From assembly GCF_019797865.1 (NCBI RefSeq), contig NZ_CP081869.1:1116001-1180000 (forward strand): a stretch of 64,000 nt of DNA. Reading direction: 5' to 3'. The stretch comes from Chenggangzhangella methanolivorans (GTDB lineage Bacteria > Pseudomonadota > Alphaproteobacteria > Rhizobiales > Methylopilaceae). Of this stretch, positions 29,484 to 37,925 are shown one piece after another (the stretch's first letter is position 1; each line of letters opens with the position of its first letter). Made by a program: the position numbers and the translations under genes. Under the pieces are notes generated by a model. It was not told the DNA's origin. It did not search any database and saw nothing but the letters and a program-made list of their open reading frames with translations.

Positions 29484-30205
29484 ATGATCGGCACGCTCGG
29501 ACTGGGCGTTCCTTGCGGGCGTCCTCACCATCCTGTCGCCCTGCGTGCTGCCGCTCGTGCCGCTCGCGCTCGGGGCCGCAGCTTCCGAACACCGCATGGG
29601 GCTCGATCGCGCTGGTGGGCGGCCTCACGCTCTTTCGTCGCGATCGGCCTGTTCGTCGCGACCGTTGGCTTTCGCGATCGGCCTCGACGCGGATGTGTTC
29701 CGCGCCGTCGCCGCGACGCTGATGATCGTCTTCGGCCTCGTCCTGATCGTGCCGGCGGCGCAGGCCCGCTTCGCCGTCGCCGCAGGCCCAATCGGAAACT
29801 GGGCGGGGGAGCGCCTCGACACGGTCTTCCGCACCGGCCTGGCGGGCCAGTTCCTCGTCGGGCTTCTGCTCGGCGCGGTCTGGGCGCCCTGCGTGGGGCC
29901 GACGCTCGGCGCGACGTCGGTTCTTGCAGCTCGAGGAGAAAACCTCGGAACCGTGGCGCTTACCATGGTGACGTTCGGGCGTGGGCGCGGCGGCCCCGCT
30001 GCTGCTGCTCGGGATGCTGTCGCGCGAGGCGCTCGTGCGCTGGAAGACACGCCTGATGGAGACCGGACGCGGCGCGAAGGTCGTGCTCGGGGTCCTGCTG
30101 CTCGTGATCGGCGCGGCCGTCCTGACCGGAGTCGACAAGTCAGTGGAGACCGCGCTGGTCGAGGCCTCGCCCGACTGGCTCACGGCCCTGACCACCCGGT
30201 TCTGA
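29484..30205 (+). CDS. CcdA/DsbD-type membrane electron carrier (several frameshifts)
   Basis: About 240 residues, six membrane segments. Two conserved Cys segments are visible, LTILSPCVLPLVPLA and GAVWAPCVGPTLGA, in different frames. Breaks lie near 29505, 29590-29630, 29690 and 29975. Moves electrons from cytoplasmic thioredoxin to the periplasm, here most likely to the thioredoxin 10 bp upstream and the SoxYZ-like carrier. Confidence 0.82.
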
Positions 30206-30237
30206 TCGGGGGCCGCGGATCGATCCGATTCGCGGCC

Positions 30238-30910
30238 TCAGGCCATCTTGAGTGAGGCCAGCGCCTTGCGGTCTCGGATCTCGACCTTGCCGCGATGGTT
30301 GGCGACCCAGCCCGCGCGTCCCATTCGCCGAGGTGACGGGAGACGACCTCGCGGACGCTGTTAACGTCGGAGGCGAGCTGCTGGTGGGTTTGGCCACGAA
30401 GCCTTCGTCATCCGCCTCGACGAGCAGCCGGCGGGCGAGCTTTTGCTCGAGCGTCGCGAACGAGACCTCGTCGACGATCGAGAACATGCCCGAGAGCAGC
30501 TTGCTGTAGTCCTGCAGCACGAAGGTCCTAAACGGGGCTGAGCGCCCCATCAGCTCCGAGAAGACGCTCGCCGGGATCGCCGCCAGCTCGGTCTTCGCCT
30601 CGGCCACGCTCTCGGCCGGGAAGTTGCTGCCCGAGAGGAGGCACTGGGTGGTGAGCACGCAGGTGCCGCCGGAGGTGACCTTGTAGATTAGGACCTCGCG
30701 GCCGTTCTCCGACCTGCGGAACACCCGCGTCCGTCCGTCGAGGCACATCAGGTAGTTGGCGCAGTCGCCGTCGAGCTCATAGGCGATCGCGTCGGCGTCG
30801 AGCGTGGGAAAATGCACGCTCCGGAGCGCAAGCGCGCGATCCTCCTCCGACATCTCGCGAATGAACGGGAAGACCGCCTCCCAGCGGTCGACTTGCGCCT
30901 GGGTCGCCAT
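30238..30910 (-). CDS. Crp/Fnr-family transcriptional regulator (two frameshifts)
   Basis: About 220 residues. Sensor beta-roll (VFRRSENGREVLIYKV, CVLTTQCLLSG) without Fnr-type iron-sulfur Cys pattern at the N-terminus. The helix-turn-helix THQQLASDVNSVREVVSRHL and the wing (VANHRGKVEIRDRKALASL) appear after shifts near 30395 and 30310. Convergent with the CcdA gene; the likely regulator of the sulfur and thiol module. Confidence 0.85.
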
Positions 30911-31279
30911 AGACGTCTTCCATCCCAAATGCCTGCGCGGGGCTTTGTGGCTCCGTCGCCCTTATTATCGAACCCTCTCGGCAACGATCAATCGCGACGA
31001 CGCGCAGCCGAGAGCCGCCTGACGACGTTCATAGTCTCCGCGCCAATTCCCGCGCCGCCGCGGCGCTCTTCTCACGCGAGAAGTCCGCAGGTTCTCCGTC
31101 CATCAGCATCTTTTCGACTTCGATTTGATGAACGCCTTCGGCGGCCTACTGCCAATTCGCCGGTCTCCGTAGATCCGCGAAACCGAGCAGCTAGCGAGAG
31201 ACGTTGGAGGGACGCCTCGGTCTTCATACCCTCACGCATTGACTAACTGGGATACCAGAATGAATTTGGAGCAATGCTT
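30911..31279. other. No gene recognised
   Basis: 369 bp upstream of the Crp gene. Short frames only, none with coding character on both criteria of composition and start site. It must hold the Crp promoter. Confidence 0.5.
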
Positions 31280-31501
31280 TCAATTTGACAGGCATTTTTT
31301 GCATATAGAGACTTCTGAACGCCCGGTCTGATGCGCAAACTTCTGCGCTTCTTCAATGTCGTAGAAAGGCCCGTGCCATCTTCCGTGCGGCGACGACGAT
31401 TGGTGGCTGACGCCGATCCCACGATTACAATACGAACATTCTCCACGATGAATTCGGCTGCGACCGGTCGTCCAGTTGTCATAGACGTAAAAGCTGTCCA
31501 T
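31280..31501 (-). CDS. Small Cys-pair protein, zinc-ribbon-like
   Basis: 73 residues. Two CxxC pairs, CSYCN (about 22-26) and CKKC (about 67-70), could hold a metal ion. The start YVYDNWTTGRSRIHRG and the segment GRWHGPFYDIEEAQKFA look like a compact domain known as short hypothetical proteins in alphaproteobacteria. Local DNA is lower in GC than the surroundings. Function unknown. Confidence 0.6.
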   Translation of the reverse strand: MDSFYVYDNWTTGRSRIHRGECSYCNRGIGVSHQSSSPHGRWHGPFYDIEEAQKFAHQTGRSEVSICKKCLSN

Positions 31502-31913
31502 CGAGCGCGTCCCTTACGCTCAAGGTACGGAGAGACCACGAGGAAGGTTTCGCTCGGCTAGGGAACGTGGTTCGGACCCAGCCGCGCTCTTCATTAGCCG
31601 GAGCGCTGACCAAGCGTTGGTCGGAACGTCCTCCTCGATGAATCGGGCCATTCGCGGATAGGTTGCGTAGCGTGCAGGCCTCGCCAAGACTGCGGCCATG
31701 CTCAGGAAAATCAAGCAGATCGCAGCAAGATCTCTGATCTGATTTAAATATATGATCGTATCAAAAATTCTTATTCATTTGTATTTACAGATTTTGCCGT
31801 TCTGTTGTGCGATTTAAGTGACTAGTCGCACATTGCTGTCTGTTCTTGCTGGGTATTTGTTGCCGAAGACAACCCTGCGCGTCACCCTTCGATCAATATC
31901 GGAGGAAACACGT
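31502..31913. other. AT-rich upstream region of the porin
   Basis: No supported gene. From 31738 to 31812 the sequence is strikingly AT-rich for this genome, which fits a strong promoter zone for the porin at 31914. A minus frame of 64 codons at 31520-31714 has a hydrophobic start but no ribosome site. Confidence 0.5.
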
Positions 31914-32621
31914 ATGCGCATCACGACCCTTCTCAGCGCGGCCGCCATCCTCGGCGTAGCCGCAGCGCCGGCCGCCGCCGCCGACCTTCCAATGGAAGCT
32001 CCGCCGGCGGTCGTTTCGGTCGACAGCTTTTCCTGGAGCGGCGTCTATATCGGCGGCGCGATCGGCTACGCCTGGAGCGACCTGAAGGTCAGAAACCGCG
32101 GGCTGGGCGACAATTTCCGTTACCGCAACAACGTCGACTCGCTGATGGGGTCGGGCTTTGTCGGGGTGAATTATCAGTTCGATCAGGTGGTCGTGGGCGC
32201 GGAAGCCGACCTGTCCTACGCCGACTTCGGCGGCAAGAACCGCGGCTGCTTCCGTGGCTTCGTGTGCAAGGCGAACGCGGGCGACTGGTTCGGCACGATC
32301 CGCGGCCGCGTCGGTTTCGCGGTAGACCGTGCGCTGTTCTTTGGCACGGCGGGCCTCGCGATCGCAGAAGGAGTCGATTTCAAGCGGACGGGTGCGCCGT
32401 TCAGTTTCGACAAGGATAAGTCCGGGACGCGCTACGGCTACGCTCTCGGCGCCGGCGTCGATTACGCGGTTACCGACAACGTCATCCTGCGGGGCGAGTA
32501 TCAGTACGTCGATTTCGGACGTGAATCCGTGCGCGCCGTCAACGCGATCGGCGGCGGCCAGCCAGCCAAGATCGACCAGGTCGCCCACATCGTGCGCGCC
32601 GGCGTCGCCTACAAGTTCTGA
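31914..32621 (+). CDS. Omp25-like outer-membrane beta-barrel protein
   Basis: 235 residues. Signal peptide about 1-23, then the Rhizobiales Omp25/31 start ADLPMEAPPAVVSVDSFSWSG and alternating beta strands ending in the outer-membrane signature VRAGVAYKF with terminal Phe. ATG with GGAGGAAA upstream. Stabilises or permeabilises the outer membrane. A paralog is at 40596-41212. Confidence 0.9.
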   Translation: MRITTLLSAAAILGVAAAPAAAADLPMEAPPAVVSVDSFSWSGVYIGGAIGYAWSDLKVRNRGLGDNFRYRNNVDSLMGSGFVGVNYQFDQVVVGAEADLSYADFGGKNRGCFRGFVCKANAGDWFGTIRGRVGFAVDRALFFGTAGLAIAEGVDFKRTGAPFSFDKDKSGTRYGYALGAGVDYAVTDNVILRGEYQYVDFGRESVRAVNAIGGGQPAKIDQVAHIVRAGVAYKF

Positions 32622-32759
32622 CCGACGGCTTCGCCGGGCGGCGAACGGGGGAATTCAACGCGATCCTGAAACTCGAACGGTGCGCTTCCCGTACCGCTCA
32701 GTGCGGCCGCGCGCGCGGCGAGAGGACGACCAGAAAATCTTGAACAGGGATGAAAGAAG

Positions 32760-33653
32760 ATGACCGAAGAGCATCGCATTGACGGGAAGGACCGCGCCAT
32801 AGACTGGAACGCCGGCCGACGCGCTTTTGTGCGCGGCTGCGGGCTTGCGGCCGCAGGCGCCGTCGTGCTCGGGGCGGCGCGCCCTGGGGAGGCGGTTGCG
32901 GCCGAGAACATCGACCTCGACGTTCTGAACTTCGCTCTTAATCTCGAATATCTCGAAGCCGAGTTTTATCTTCGCGCGACCACTGGCAAAGGCCTTTCCG
33001 ACAGCGACATCGACGGCAAGGGCGCTCAGGGTCCCGTTGTCGGCGGCAGGAAGGTCAACTTCGACACCAAGGCGATCCGCCTCTACGCGGAGGAGATCGC
33101 CGGTGATGAGAAGGCCCATGTCCAGTTCCTGCGCGCCGGGCTTGGAGACGCCCGCGTCGCGCGGCCGAAAATCAACCTGAAAGCGAGCTTCACCGCCGCT
33201 GCGACTGCGGCCGGCCTGATCACCGCCGGGCAAGAGTTCGACGCCTTTGCGAACGAGACCAACTTTCTGCTGGCCTCCTATATCTTCGAAGACGTCGGCG
33301 TCACGGCCTACAAGGGCGCAGCGCCCCTGCTGACCAACAAGGATCTGCTGGAAGCCGCAGCCGGCATCCTTGGGGTCGAGGCCTATCATGCGGGCATCAT
33401 CCGAACGCTTCTCTACTCGCTCGGCCTGTTCAAGGAAGCCCGCGCGATCTCGGACGCCCGTGACTCGCTCGACGGCGCTTCCGACCTCGACCAGGGCATC
33501 GGAAACGCAAAGACCGCCAATCTCGTGCCGACCGATGCGAACGGGATCGCCTTCAGCCGCTCTGTTCCTCAGGTGAAGAACATCGTCTATCTGAGCCCGG
33601 ACGGGACCAAGGGCGGCTTCTATCCGAACGGCATCAACGGCGCGTTCGCCTGA
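32760..33653 (+). CDS. Ferritin-like protein with Tat signal
   Basis: 297 residues. Twin-arginine signal GRRAFVRGCGLAAAG. Four-helix ferritin-like domain of the Ferritin_2 type: NFALNLEYLEAEFYLRA and EEIAGDEKAHVQFLR supply the Glu and His expected of a di-metal site, with ILGVEAYHAGIIRTLLY in the second half. Family members are linked to desiccation and stress. Exported to the periplasm. It lies 167 bp before the ECF sigma gene. Confidence 0.9.
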   Translation: MTEEHRIDGKDRAIDWNAGRRAFVRGCGLAAAGAVVLGAARPGEAVAAENIDLDVLNFALNLEYLEAEFYLRATTGKGLSDSDIDGKGAQGPVVGGRKVNFDTKAIRLYAEEIAGDEKAHVQFLRAGLGDARVARPKINLKASFTAAATAAGLITAGQEFDAFANETNFLLASYIFEDVGVTAYKGAAPLLTNKDLLEAAAGILGVEAYHAGIIRTLLYSLGLFKEARAISDARDSLDGASDLDQGIGNAKTANLVPTDANGIAFSRSVPQVKNIVYLSPDGTKGGFYPNGINGAFA

Positions 33654-33765
33654 CGCCTTGCCGGGCCGATCTGCGCGCAAGCGCGGGTCGGCCCTCCTCG
33701 GCGGTCTCCACCCAATGACCGAGGCGCGGGTCCTTTTCGTCGGGCGCACCCTGTTCGTCGCTCAT
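33634..33765 (-). CDS. Possible small acidic protein
   Basis: 43 residues from ATG at 33765 with GGAGCGATC upstream (MSDEQGAPDEKDPRLGHWVE). The second half runs through the hairpin and is Arg-rich, so the true end is uncertain. Divergent from the sigma factor. Weak support. Confidence 0.3.
   Translation of the reverse strand: MSDEQGAPDEKDPRLGHWVETAEEGRPALARRSARQGVRRTRR
33663..33694 (+). terminator. Terminator-like hairpin after ferritin-like gene
   Basis: GGGCCGA-TCT-GCGC pairs with GCGC-GGG-TCGGCCC around GCAA, 10 bp after the stop codon. No T-run follows, so it may stop transcription only partly. Confidence 0.5.
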
Positions 33766-33820
33766 GATCGCTCCACCATCAGAGCATTCGCAGCACTGCC
33801 GCGCTGGATAGCACCGAATA

Positions 33821-34363
33821 ATGGCGAGTCCTGAGATCGCGATACTGATCAACCGCGTCGCCGACGGCGATCGCGCTGCGTTCGCGGCGCTCTATCAAGC
33901 CACCAGCCCAAAACTCTATGCTATCTGCCTGCGCATCCTGAAGGACCGGGACGAGGCCGAAGACGCGCTGCAAGACAGCTACGTCAAGATCTGGCGCGGT
34001 GCGAAAAGCTACAACGCGGCGGCCGGAGGTCCGAACACCTGGTTGTCGTCGATCGCCCGGCATCGCTCGATCGACTCCGTGCGGAAGCGCCAACTCCCGG
34101 CTGCCGATCTCGAGGACGGATACAATGTCTCCGACGAGACGACCATCGATCCCGAAACCTCTACGGTGCTTGCGGACGAAGGCCGACGGATCGACCGCTG
34201 CATGGAGGAGCTTGATCCGGCGCATGCCGGCGCGGTGCGCCGGGCCTATGTCGAAGGCCTGAGCTACGCCGAGATCGCAGCCGAGCTCGAAGCGCCGCTC
34301 AACACCGTCCGGACCTGGTTGAGACGCAGCCTGATGAAGCTTCGGGAGTGCATGCTGCGATGA
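33821..34363 (+). CDS. ECF RNA polymerase sigma factor
   Basis: 180 residues. Region 2 (ICLRILKDRDEAEDALQDSYVKIW) and region 4 with the helix-turn-helix (GLSYAEIAAELEAPLNTVRTW). It matches the group paired with RskA-type anti-sigma factors (ECF19/SigK-like). The stop overlaps the anti-sigma start. Probably held inactive at the membrane until a periplasmic or envelope signal. Confidence 0.93.
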   Translation: MASPEIAILINRVADGDRAAFAALYQATSPKLYAICLRILKDRDEAEDALQDSYVKIWRGAKSYNAAAGGPNTWLSSIARHRSIDSVRKRQLPAADLEDGYNVSDETTIDPETSTVLADEGRRIDRCMEELDPAHAGAVRRAYVEGLSYAEIAAELEAPLNTVRTWLRRSLMKLRECMLR

Positions 34364-35064
34364 CGTCTGGTCCTTCGCAGAATGACCAGATCACTGATGA
34401 GATCCTCGCCGGCGAGTACGTCGTCGGAGCGTTGTCGGCCGACCTGCGGTCGGAGGCCGATGAGCGTATCGCCGACGACCCGGAGTTCGCCCGTCGAGTT
34501 CGCCGCTGGGAGGCCATGCTCGCCTCGTTCAACGACGACTACGGCGAGGCCGCGCCTCCAAAAGCGGCTTTTGCTGAGATCGAACGTCGCCTGTTCGGCG
34601 AGGCGGAGCAGCGTTTGGAAATCTGGAGTTCCCTGTCGTTCTGGAGGGGGATCTCCTTCGCGTCTTCAACCGCGGCCGCGGCTGCGGTCATCTACGCTTT
34701 CACTCTGTTGCCTCAAAAGCCTATCGAGCCGCCGTTGGTGGCTCTTCTGACGGCTCCGGATGTAAATATATCCCTCGTGGCGACCTACGATCAGGCAGCA
34801 GGCATCCTGCGAGTCACGCCTGCGGCTAGCGGGCAGCCGAAAGAAAAATCTCTAGAGCTTTGGCTTGTGCCGGGTTCAGGTCAGCCAAAATCGCTCGGCG
34901 TCTTTGCGCCCGGTCCCGGTGGAGTTGTGGTCATTCCCGAGGATCGCCGCGCCGCGTTGATCGACGGAGCAACGCTCGCCGTGTCCGTAGAGCCGTTTGG
35001 CGGATCTCCAACCGGCCTCCCGACCGGCCAGATCGTCGCGAGCGGGTCGATCGGTCCATCCTAA
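34360..35064 (+). CDS. RskA-type anti-sigma factor
   Basis: 234 residues. Cytoplasmic anti-sigma region (LAGEYVVGALSADLRSEADERI), one membrane helix about residues 105-125 (SSTAAAAAVIYAFTLL) and a periplasmic RskA domain (LELWLVPGSGQPKSLGVF). No zinc-binding HxxxCxxC is seen. Translationally coupled to the sigma gene by ATGA. Confidence 0.9.
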   Translation: MTSGPSQNDQITDEILAGEYVVGALSADLRSEADERIADDPEFARRVRRWEAMLASFNDDYGEAAPPKAAFAEIERRLFGEAEQRLEIWSSLSFWRGISFASSTAAAAAVIYAFTLLPQKPIEPPLVALLTAPDVNISLVATYDQAAGILRVTPAASGQPKEKSLELWLVPGSGQPKSLGVFAPGPGGVVVIPEDRRAALIDGATLAVSVEPFGGSPTGLPTGQIVASGSIGPS

Positions 35065-35406
35065 AGAGATTGCGGAGGCAACATTCAAAGAGCCTATCGA
35101 GTTCGGAAGCCAATCCGCGCGTTTTGTCTAACGGCCGTCGTGTGAAGCTGACAGGCTGCCATGCGCGCTGACAGCGAGGCGGCGCCTCTTTGACCCGGCA
35201 TGCCCGTCGGGTTCGCGGACGTCGGCGGATGTCCGTTCTTGGCGCGTCTCAGCCGTGAGCGCTGGTCCCGACCTGACCCGAATGTATGGACCGGCTGCTG
35301 TTCGCAACTGAGGCGTGCTGGTGCGGAAGTCGCTGATATGTATCCGGCCTGTTTGATCGGCTCGCGGGCCGTGGCCTTGATGGGAATACGCACGCGCATT
35401 TGGTCT
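35065..35406. other. No gene recognised
   Basis: About 340 bp between the anti-sigma gene and the IS110 end. Frames are short and lack ribosome sites. Possibly disrupted by the IS insertion. Confidence 0.5.
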
Positions 35407-35513
35407 CATTAGCGGACAGGTCGCCAAGCGACCCTAAGGGTCATCAGACTCCGAGCGCGTTGATCGATCCGTTCCATGCAGTTCTCGGTCGCGAACTTAA
35501 CGAGGCTACGGCT

Positions 35514-36578
35514 TCAGATCGCCGTAGCCTCAACAGGGTGAGCGTCGAACGCCCTGTCATGACGTAGAACGCTCCAGGCGATGCGGGCGAGCTTGTTGGC
35601 CAGCGCCGTCGCCAGCTTGTTGCGGTGAAGGCGCGTCGCCGCTTCCTTCAGCCACGATCCGAAGCTGAACCGCTCCCAGTTCTGCGGCCGCATGAGGATG
35701 ACGTTCGCAGCCTGGATGAACAGCGTTCTCAGATAGCGGCTGCCGCGTTTCGAGATGCGCCCGAGGATCGACCTCCCGCCAGTGCTGTACTGCCGCGGCA
35801 CAAGGCCGAGCCAGGCGCCGAAATCGCGTCCGCGTTCGAAGGCTTCGCCCGTTCCGATCGCGGCGACCACGCCGGTGGAGATGAGCGGCCCGACACCCGG
35901 CACGCTCATCAACCGACGGCAGTTCTCTTCGGTCTGGCTGATCTGCTCGATCTCACGGGTGATGGTCTCGATGCGTTCGTCCAACCAGAGCCAGTCCTCA
36001 TAAAGCCCAACGATCAGGTCGTGCATGCGCGGCGAGATCTCGCTCTCCCTGTTCCTCAAGATCTCGAACAGCGAGTTGCGCAGCGAGCGCGAACCTGTCC
36101 TGACCGCGATGCCCTGTTCGATCAGGAAGGCGCGGATCTGGTTGATGGTCGCGGTGCGGCGGGACACCAGCCGCGAGCGCACTCGATGACAGGATTGGAG
36201 ATCGAGCTGATCCTGCGTCTTCTCCCGAACCAGGTTTAGGTTCGGCCGCAATGCCGCCTCAGCAATCGCCTCTGCGTCGTTGTAGTCATTCTTCTGGCCC
36301 TTCACGAAGGGCTTCACGTAGATCGCCGGAATGATCCGAGGCTCATGGCCGAGCTCACGCAGCGTCCGGCTGACAAAGTGCGCGCTCAGACAGGCCTCCA
36401 TTCCGACGATGCAGGGCGGAAGCGCCCTGAACGTCTCGACGAGGGCAAGCCGTCGGATCTTCTTCCGGAACGCGATCTTCCCGTCGGGGCCAAAACCCAC
36501 GACGTGAAAGACGTCCTTGCCGATATCGATTCCGACGGATGTCAGCGCGGGCGTTGTGGTTTCGCGGGTCGTTTGCAT
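35514..36578 (-). CDS. IS110-family transposase (DEDD recombinase)
   Basis: Intact, 354 residues. RuvC-like N-terminal DEDD domain (VGIDIGKDVFHVV, CIVGMEAC, KNDYNDAEAIAEAA) and the C-terminal Transposase_20 domain with the catalytic Ser region (LMSVPGVGPLISTGVVA, FGAWLGLVPRQYSTGG, GSRYLRTLFIQAA). It should be active in recombination guided by a bridge RNA. Confidence 0.95.
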   Translation of the reverse strand: MQTTRETTTPALTSVGIDIGKDVFHVVGFGPDGKIAFRKKIRRLALVETFRALPPCIVGMEACLSAHFVSRTLRELGHEPRIIPAIYVKPFVKGQKNDYNDAEAIAEAALRPNLNLVREKTQDQLDLQSCHRVRSRLVSRRTATINQIRAFLIEQGIAVRTGSRSLRNSLFEILRNRESEISPRMHDLIVGLYEDWLWLDERIETITREIEQISQTEENCRRLMSVPGVGPLISTGVVAAIGTGEAFERGRDFGAWLGLVPRQYSTGGRSILGRISKRGSRYLRTLFIQAANVILMRPQNWERFSFGSWLKEAATRLHRNKLATALANKLARIAWSVLRHDRAFDAHPVEATAI

Positions 36579-36642
36579 GGGCTGCTTCTCCAGGTCTTCG
36601 CGGGCAACAGCCTTGAAGGCTAACCCGCCGAGGGAAGCAGCC
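36579..36642 (-). ncRNA. Candidate bridge-RNA segment of IS110
   Basis: Directly upstream of the transposase start the DNA folds into three nested stems: GGCTGCTTC (36580-36588) with GAAGCAGCC (36634-36642), GCGGG (36600-36604) with CCCGC (36624-36628), and AGCCTT with AAGGCT (36609-36621). IS110-group elements encode their bridge RNA in this end. Known bridge RNAs are longer, so this would be one stem-loop or a short variant. Confidence 0.4.
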
Positions 36643-36875
36643 GGTCCATCCCATTAGCCGACGTTGTGAAGGGCCGCTATCCGCTTGTTTGAAGCGACTG
36701 CGTCAGTCGCAAATGATGTGCCAGCTGAGATCATCTCGCTGATCTTCGTGGCGAGGATGCGGGAGCGCCGTAGCTGCCTTCGCGTCGGAAGACGACGGTG
36801 GTCCGTCGAGCAATCGTCAGGCGGCCACCCGTCGCCGCCTCACGTGTCATACCGCCCCGTCGTCCGTTTCAGTCG

Positions 36876-37103
36876 TCAGCTTCTCAGGCGAAATAGCCCC
36901 GAGCGGCGCTTTGTCCGCTCGCCGCTTCCCTGTTTCTTTTCCGCGATGTCGCCCGCATCCCGCGGCTCATCGCTTTTGCTTTTTTCGCTGTTGTTCGGGC
37001 CGGCGTCTTTTCGATCCTCGAATGGGACAAGCTTGGCCTTGTCGGGCTCGGATCTGCCTGTCGCCAGAGTGTTGTCATTGTTGGATTTGAAGGTCGTGCT
37101 CAT
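36876..37103 (-). CDS. Small hydrophilic protein
   Basis: 75 residues, highly charged and probably disordered (STTFKSNNDNTLATGRSEPD, ending SGLFRLRS). ATG at 37103 with GGGAGGG upstream. Not recognised. One of the many small charged proteins in this region. Confidence 0.6.
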   Translation of the reverse strand: MSTTFKSNNDNTLATGRSEPDKAKLVPFEDRKDAGPNNSEKSKSDEPRDAGDIAEKKQGSGERTKRRSGLFRLRS

Positions 37104-37123
37104 GGGCCCTCCCGTGGCCTCAC

Positions 37124-37324
37124 TCAGCCGCCGCGCTCGCTGTGTTCCGCGAGGCACTTCTCGATCTCCGCGATGATGCGCTTCGTGTAATCGATGGCGT
37201 CGGGGACGCGGTCCATGCGATGGCCGCGCGAATATTCGTAGGACCGCATGGTCCCATCCTCGAGCCAGATCAGGCGCTGACGGAAGATGGCGAGATCCTC
37301 TTTCAGCTTCTCCCGGAACTCCAC
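37124..37324 (-). CDS. Hypothetical protein
   Basis: 66 residues, helical (EKLKEDLAIFRQRLIWLEDG, IDYTKRIIAEIEKCLAEH). Short conserved-hypothetical type of Rhizobiales. It is 20 bp upstream of the small hydrophilic gene on the same strand. Confidence 0.6.
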   Translation of the reverse strand: MEFREKLKEDLAIFRQRLIWLEDGTMRSYEYSRGHRMDRVPDAIDYTKRIIAEIEKCLAEHSERGG

Positions 37325-37435
37325 GGCGCTCTCCTTCGGCTACCGATGTGAAGCTCAGCAGTCGTCCGTTCGTTCCGGTAGGGACCGCAAATGCCAGGGT
37401 CGTGAGCCGCGGCGCCGACCCGTGAACTTCCTTCT

Positions 37436-37460
37436 GGAACGAAGACGGCGAGCGCGGGTT
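37436..37460 (+). promoter_or_regulatory. Possible EcfG-type promoter
   Basis: GGAAC, 16 bases, GGTT. The -35 matches the general-stress consensus, the -10 (CGTT) has one mismatch. It lies about 50 bp before the DUF2934 gene. Confidence 0.45.
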
Positions 37461-37508
37461 TTGCGGATGATCCGACGCGGTCGGAGATCATTCGAGAGAG
37501 CCAGCGCT

Positions 37509-37739
37509 ATGAGCGATCGAGAAGCCCAAATTAAGCAGCGCGCCTACGAGCTTTGGGTGCAGGCTGGGCAGCCGGAAGGGAACTCCGAGCAGTTCTGGTA
37601 TCAGGCGGAGCGGGACATCAGTGGCGATGATCCTGCCGCCGCGAACAAGGGTGGCTCGATGGAGGCGAACGAAAAGCTCGATCAAGAGCTTGAGGAATCG
37701 GTGCCGGCGAGCGATCCGCCATCAGCGACGCAGCCGTAA
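37509..37739 (+). CDS. DUF2934 domain protein
   Basis: 76 residues. IKQRAYELWVQAGQPEGNSEQFWYQAE is the DUF2934 core. The tail is acidic and disordered. Common in plant-associated alphaproteobacteria; function unknown. It ends just before a strong terminator and may be driven by the EcfG-like site upstream. Confidence 0.85.
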   Translation: MSDREAQIKQRAYELWVQAGQPEGNSEQFWYQAERDISGDDPAAANKGGSMEANEKLDQELEESVPASDPPSATQP

Positions 37740-37767
37740 AAGCGTAGCTGGTCGACCTCACACCCGA

Positions 37768-37797
37768 GGCGGCTCCGATCCAGGAGTCGCCTTTTTT
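37768..37797 (+). terminator. Intrinsic terminator after DUF2934 gene
   Basis: GGCGGCTCC and GGAGTCGCC pair (one mismatch) around GATCCA and are followed by TTTTTT. Confidence 0.8.
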
Positions 37798-37925
37798 GTT
37801 CGCTTCTGACCACCCGACTGTCAGTTTTGGAGACCGGGCTATCCGCACCGCCCGCGCCCCGCACCAGGCTGCTGGCCTAGCGAGCTCGGCGGGAATGCTT
37901 TCGTGTCCTTCCCGCCAAGCGATCG

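Larger units (their letters stand above)
35407..36662 (-). mobile_element. IS110-family insertion sequence
   Basis: Intact transposase plus non-coding ends. CATTAGCGGAC at 35407-35417 and CATTAGCCGAC at 36652-36662 differ in one base and may mark the junction core on each side. No terminal inverted repeats are evident, as expected for IS110 elements. The exact limits are inferred. Confidence 0.75.

Noticed and set aside
31520-31714. 64-codon minus-strand frame with hydrophobic start
   Set aside because: No ribosome site, overlaps the promoter side of the Cys-pair gene, and no conserved pattern.
36685-37176. 163-codon plus-strand frame
   Set aside because: Opposite to the small hydrophilic gene at 36876-37103, which has a better start; Ser/Arg-rich shadow.
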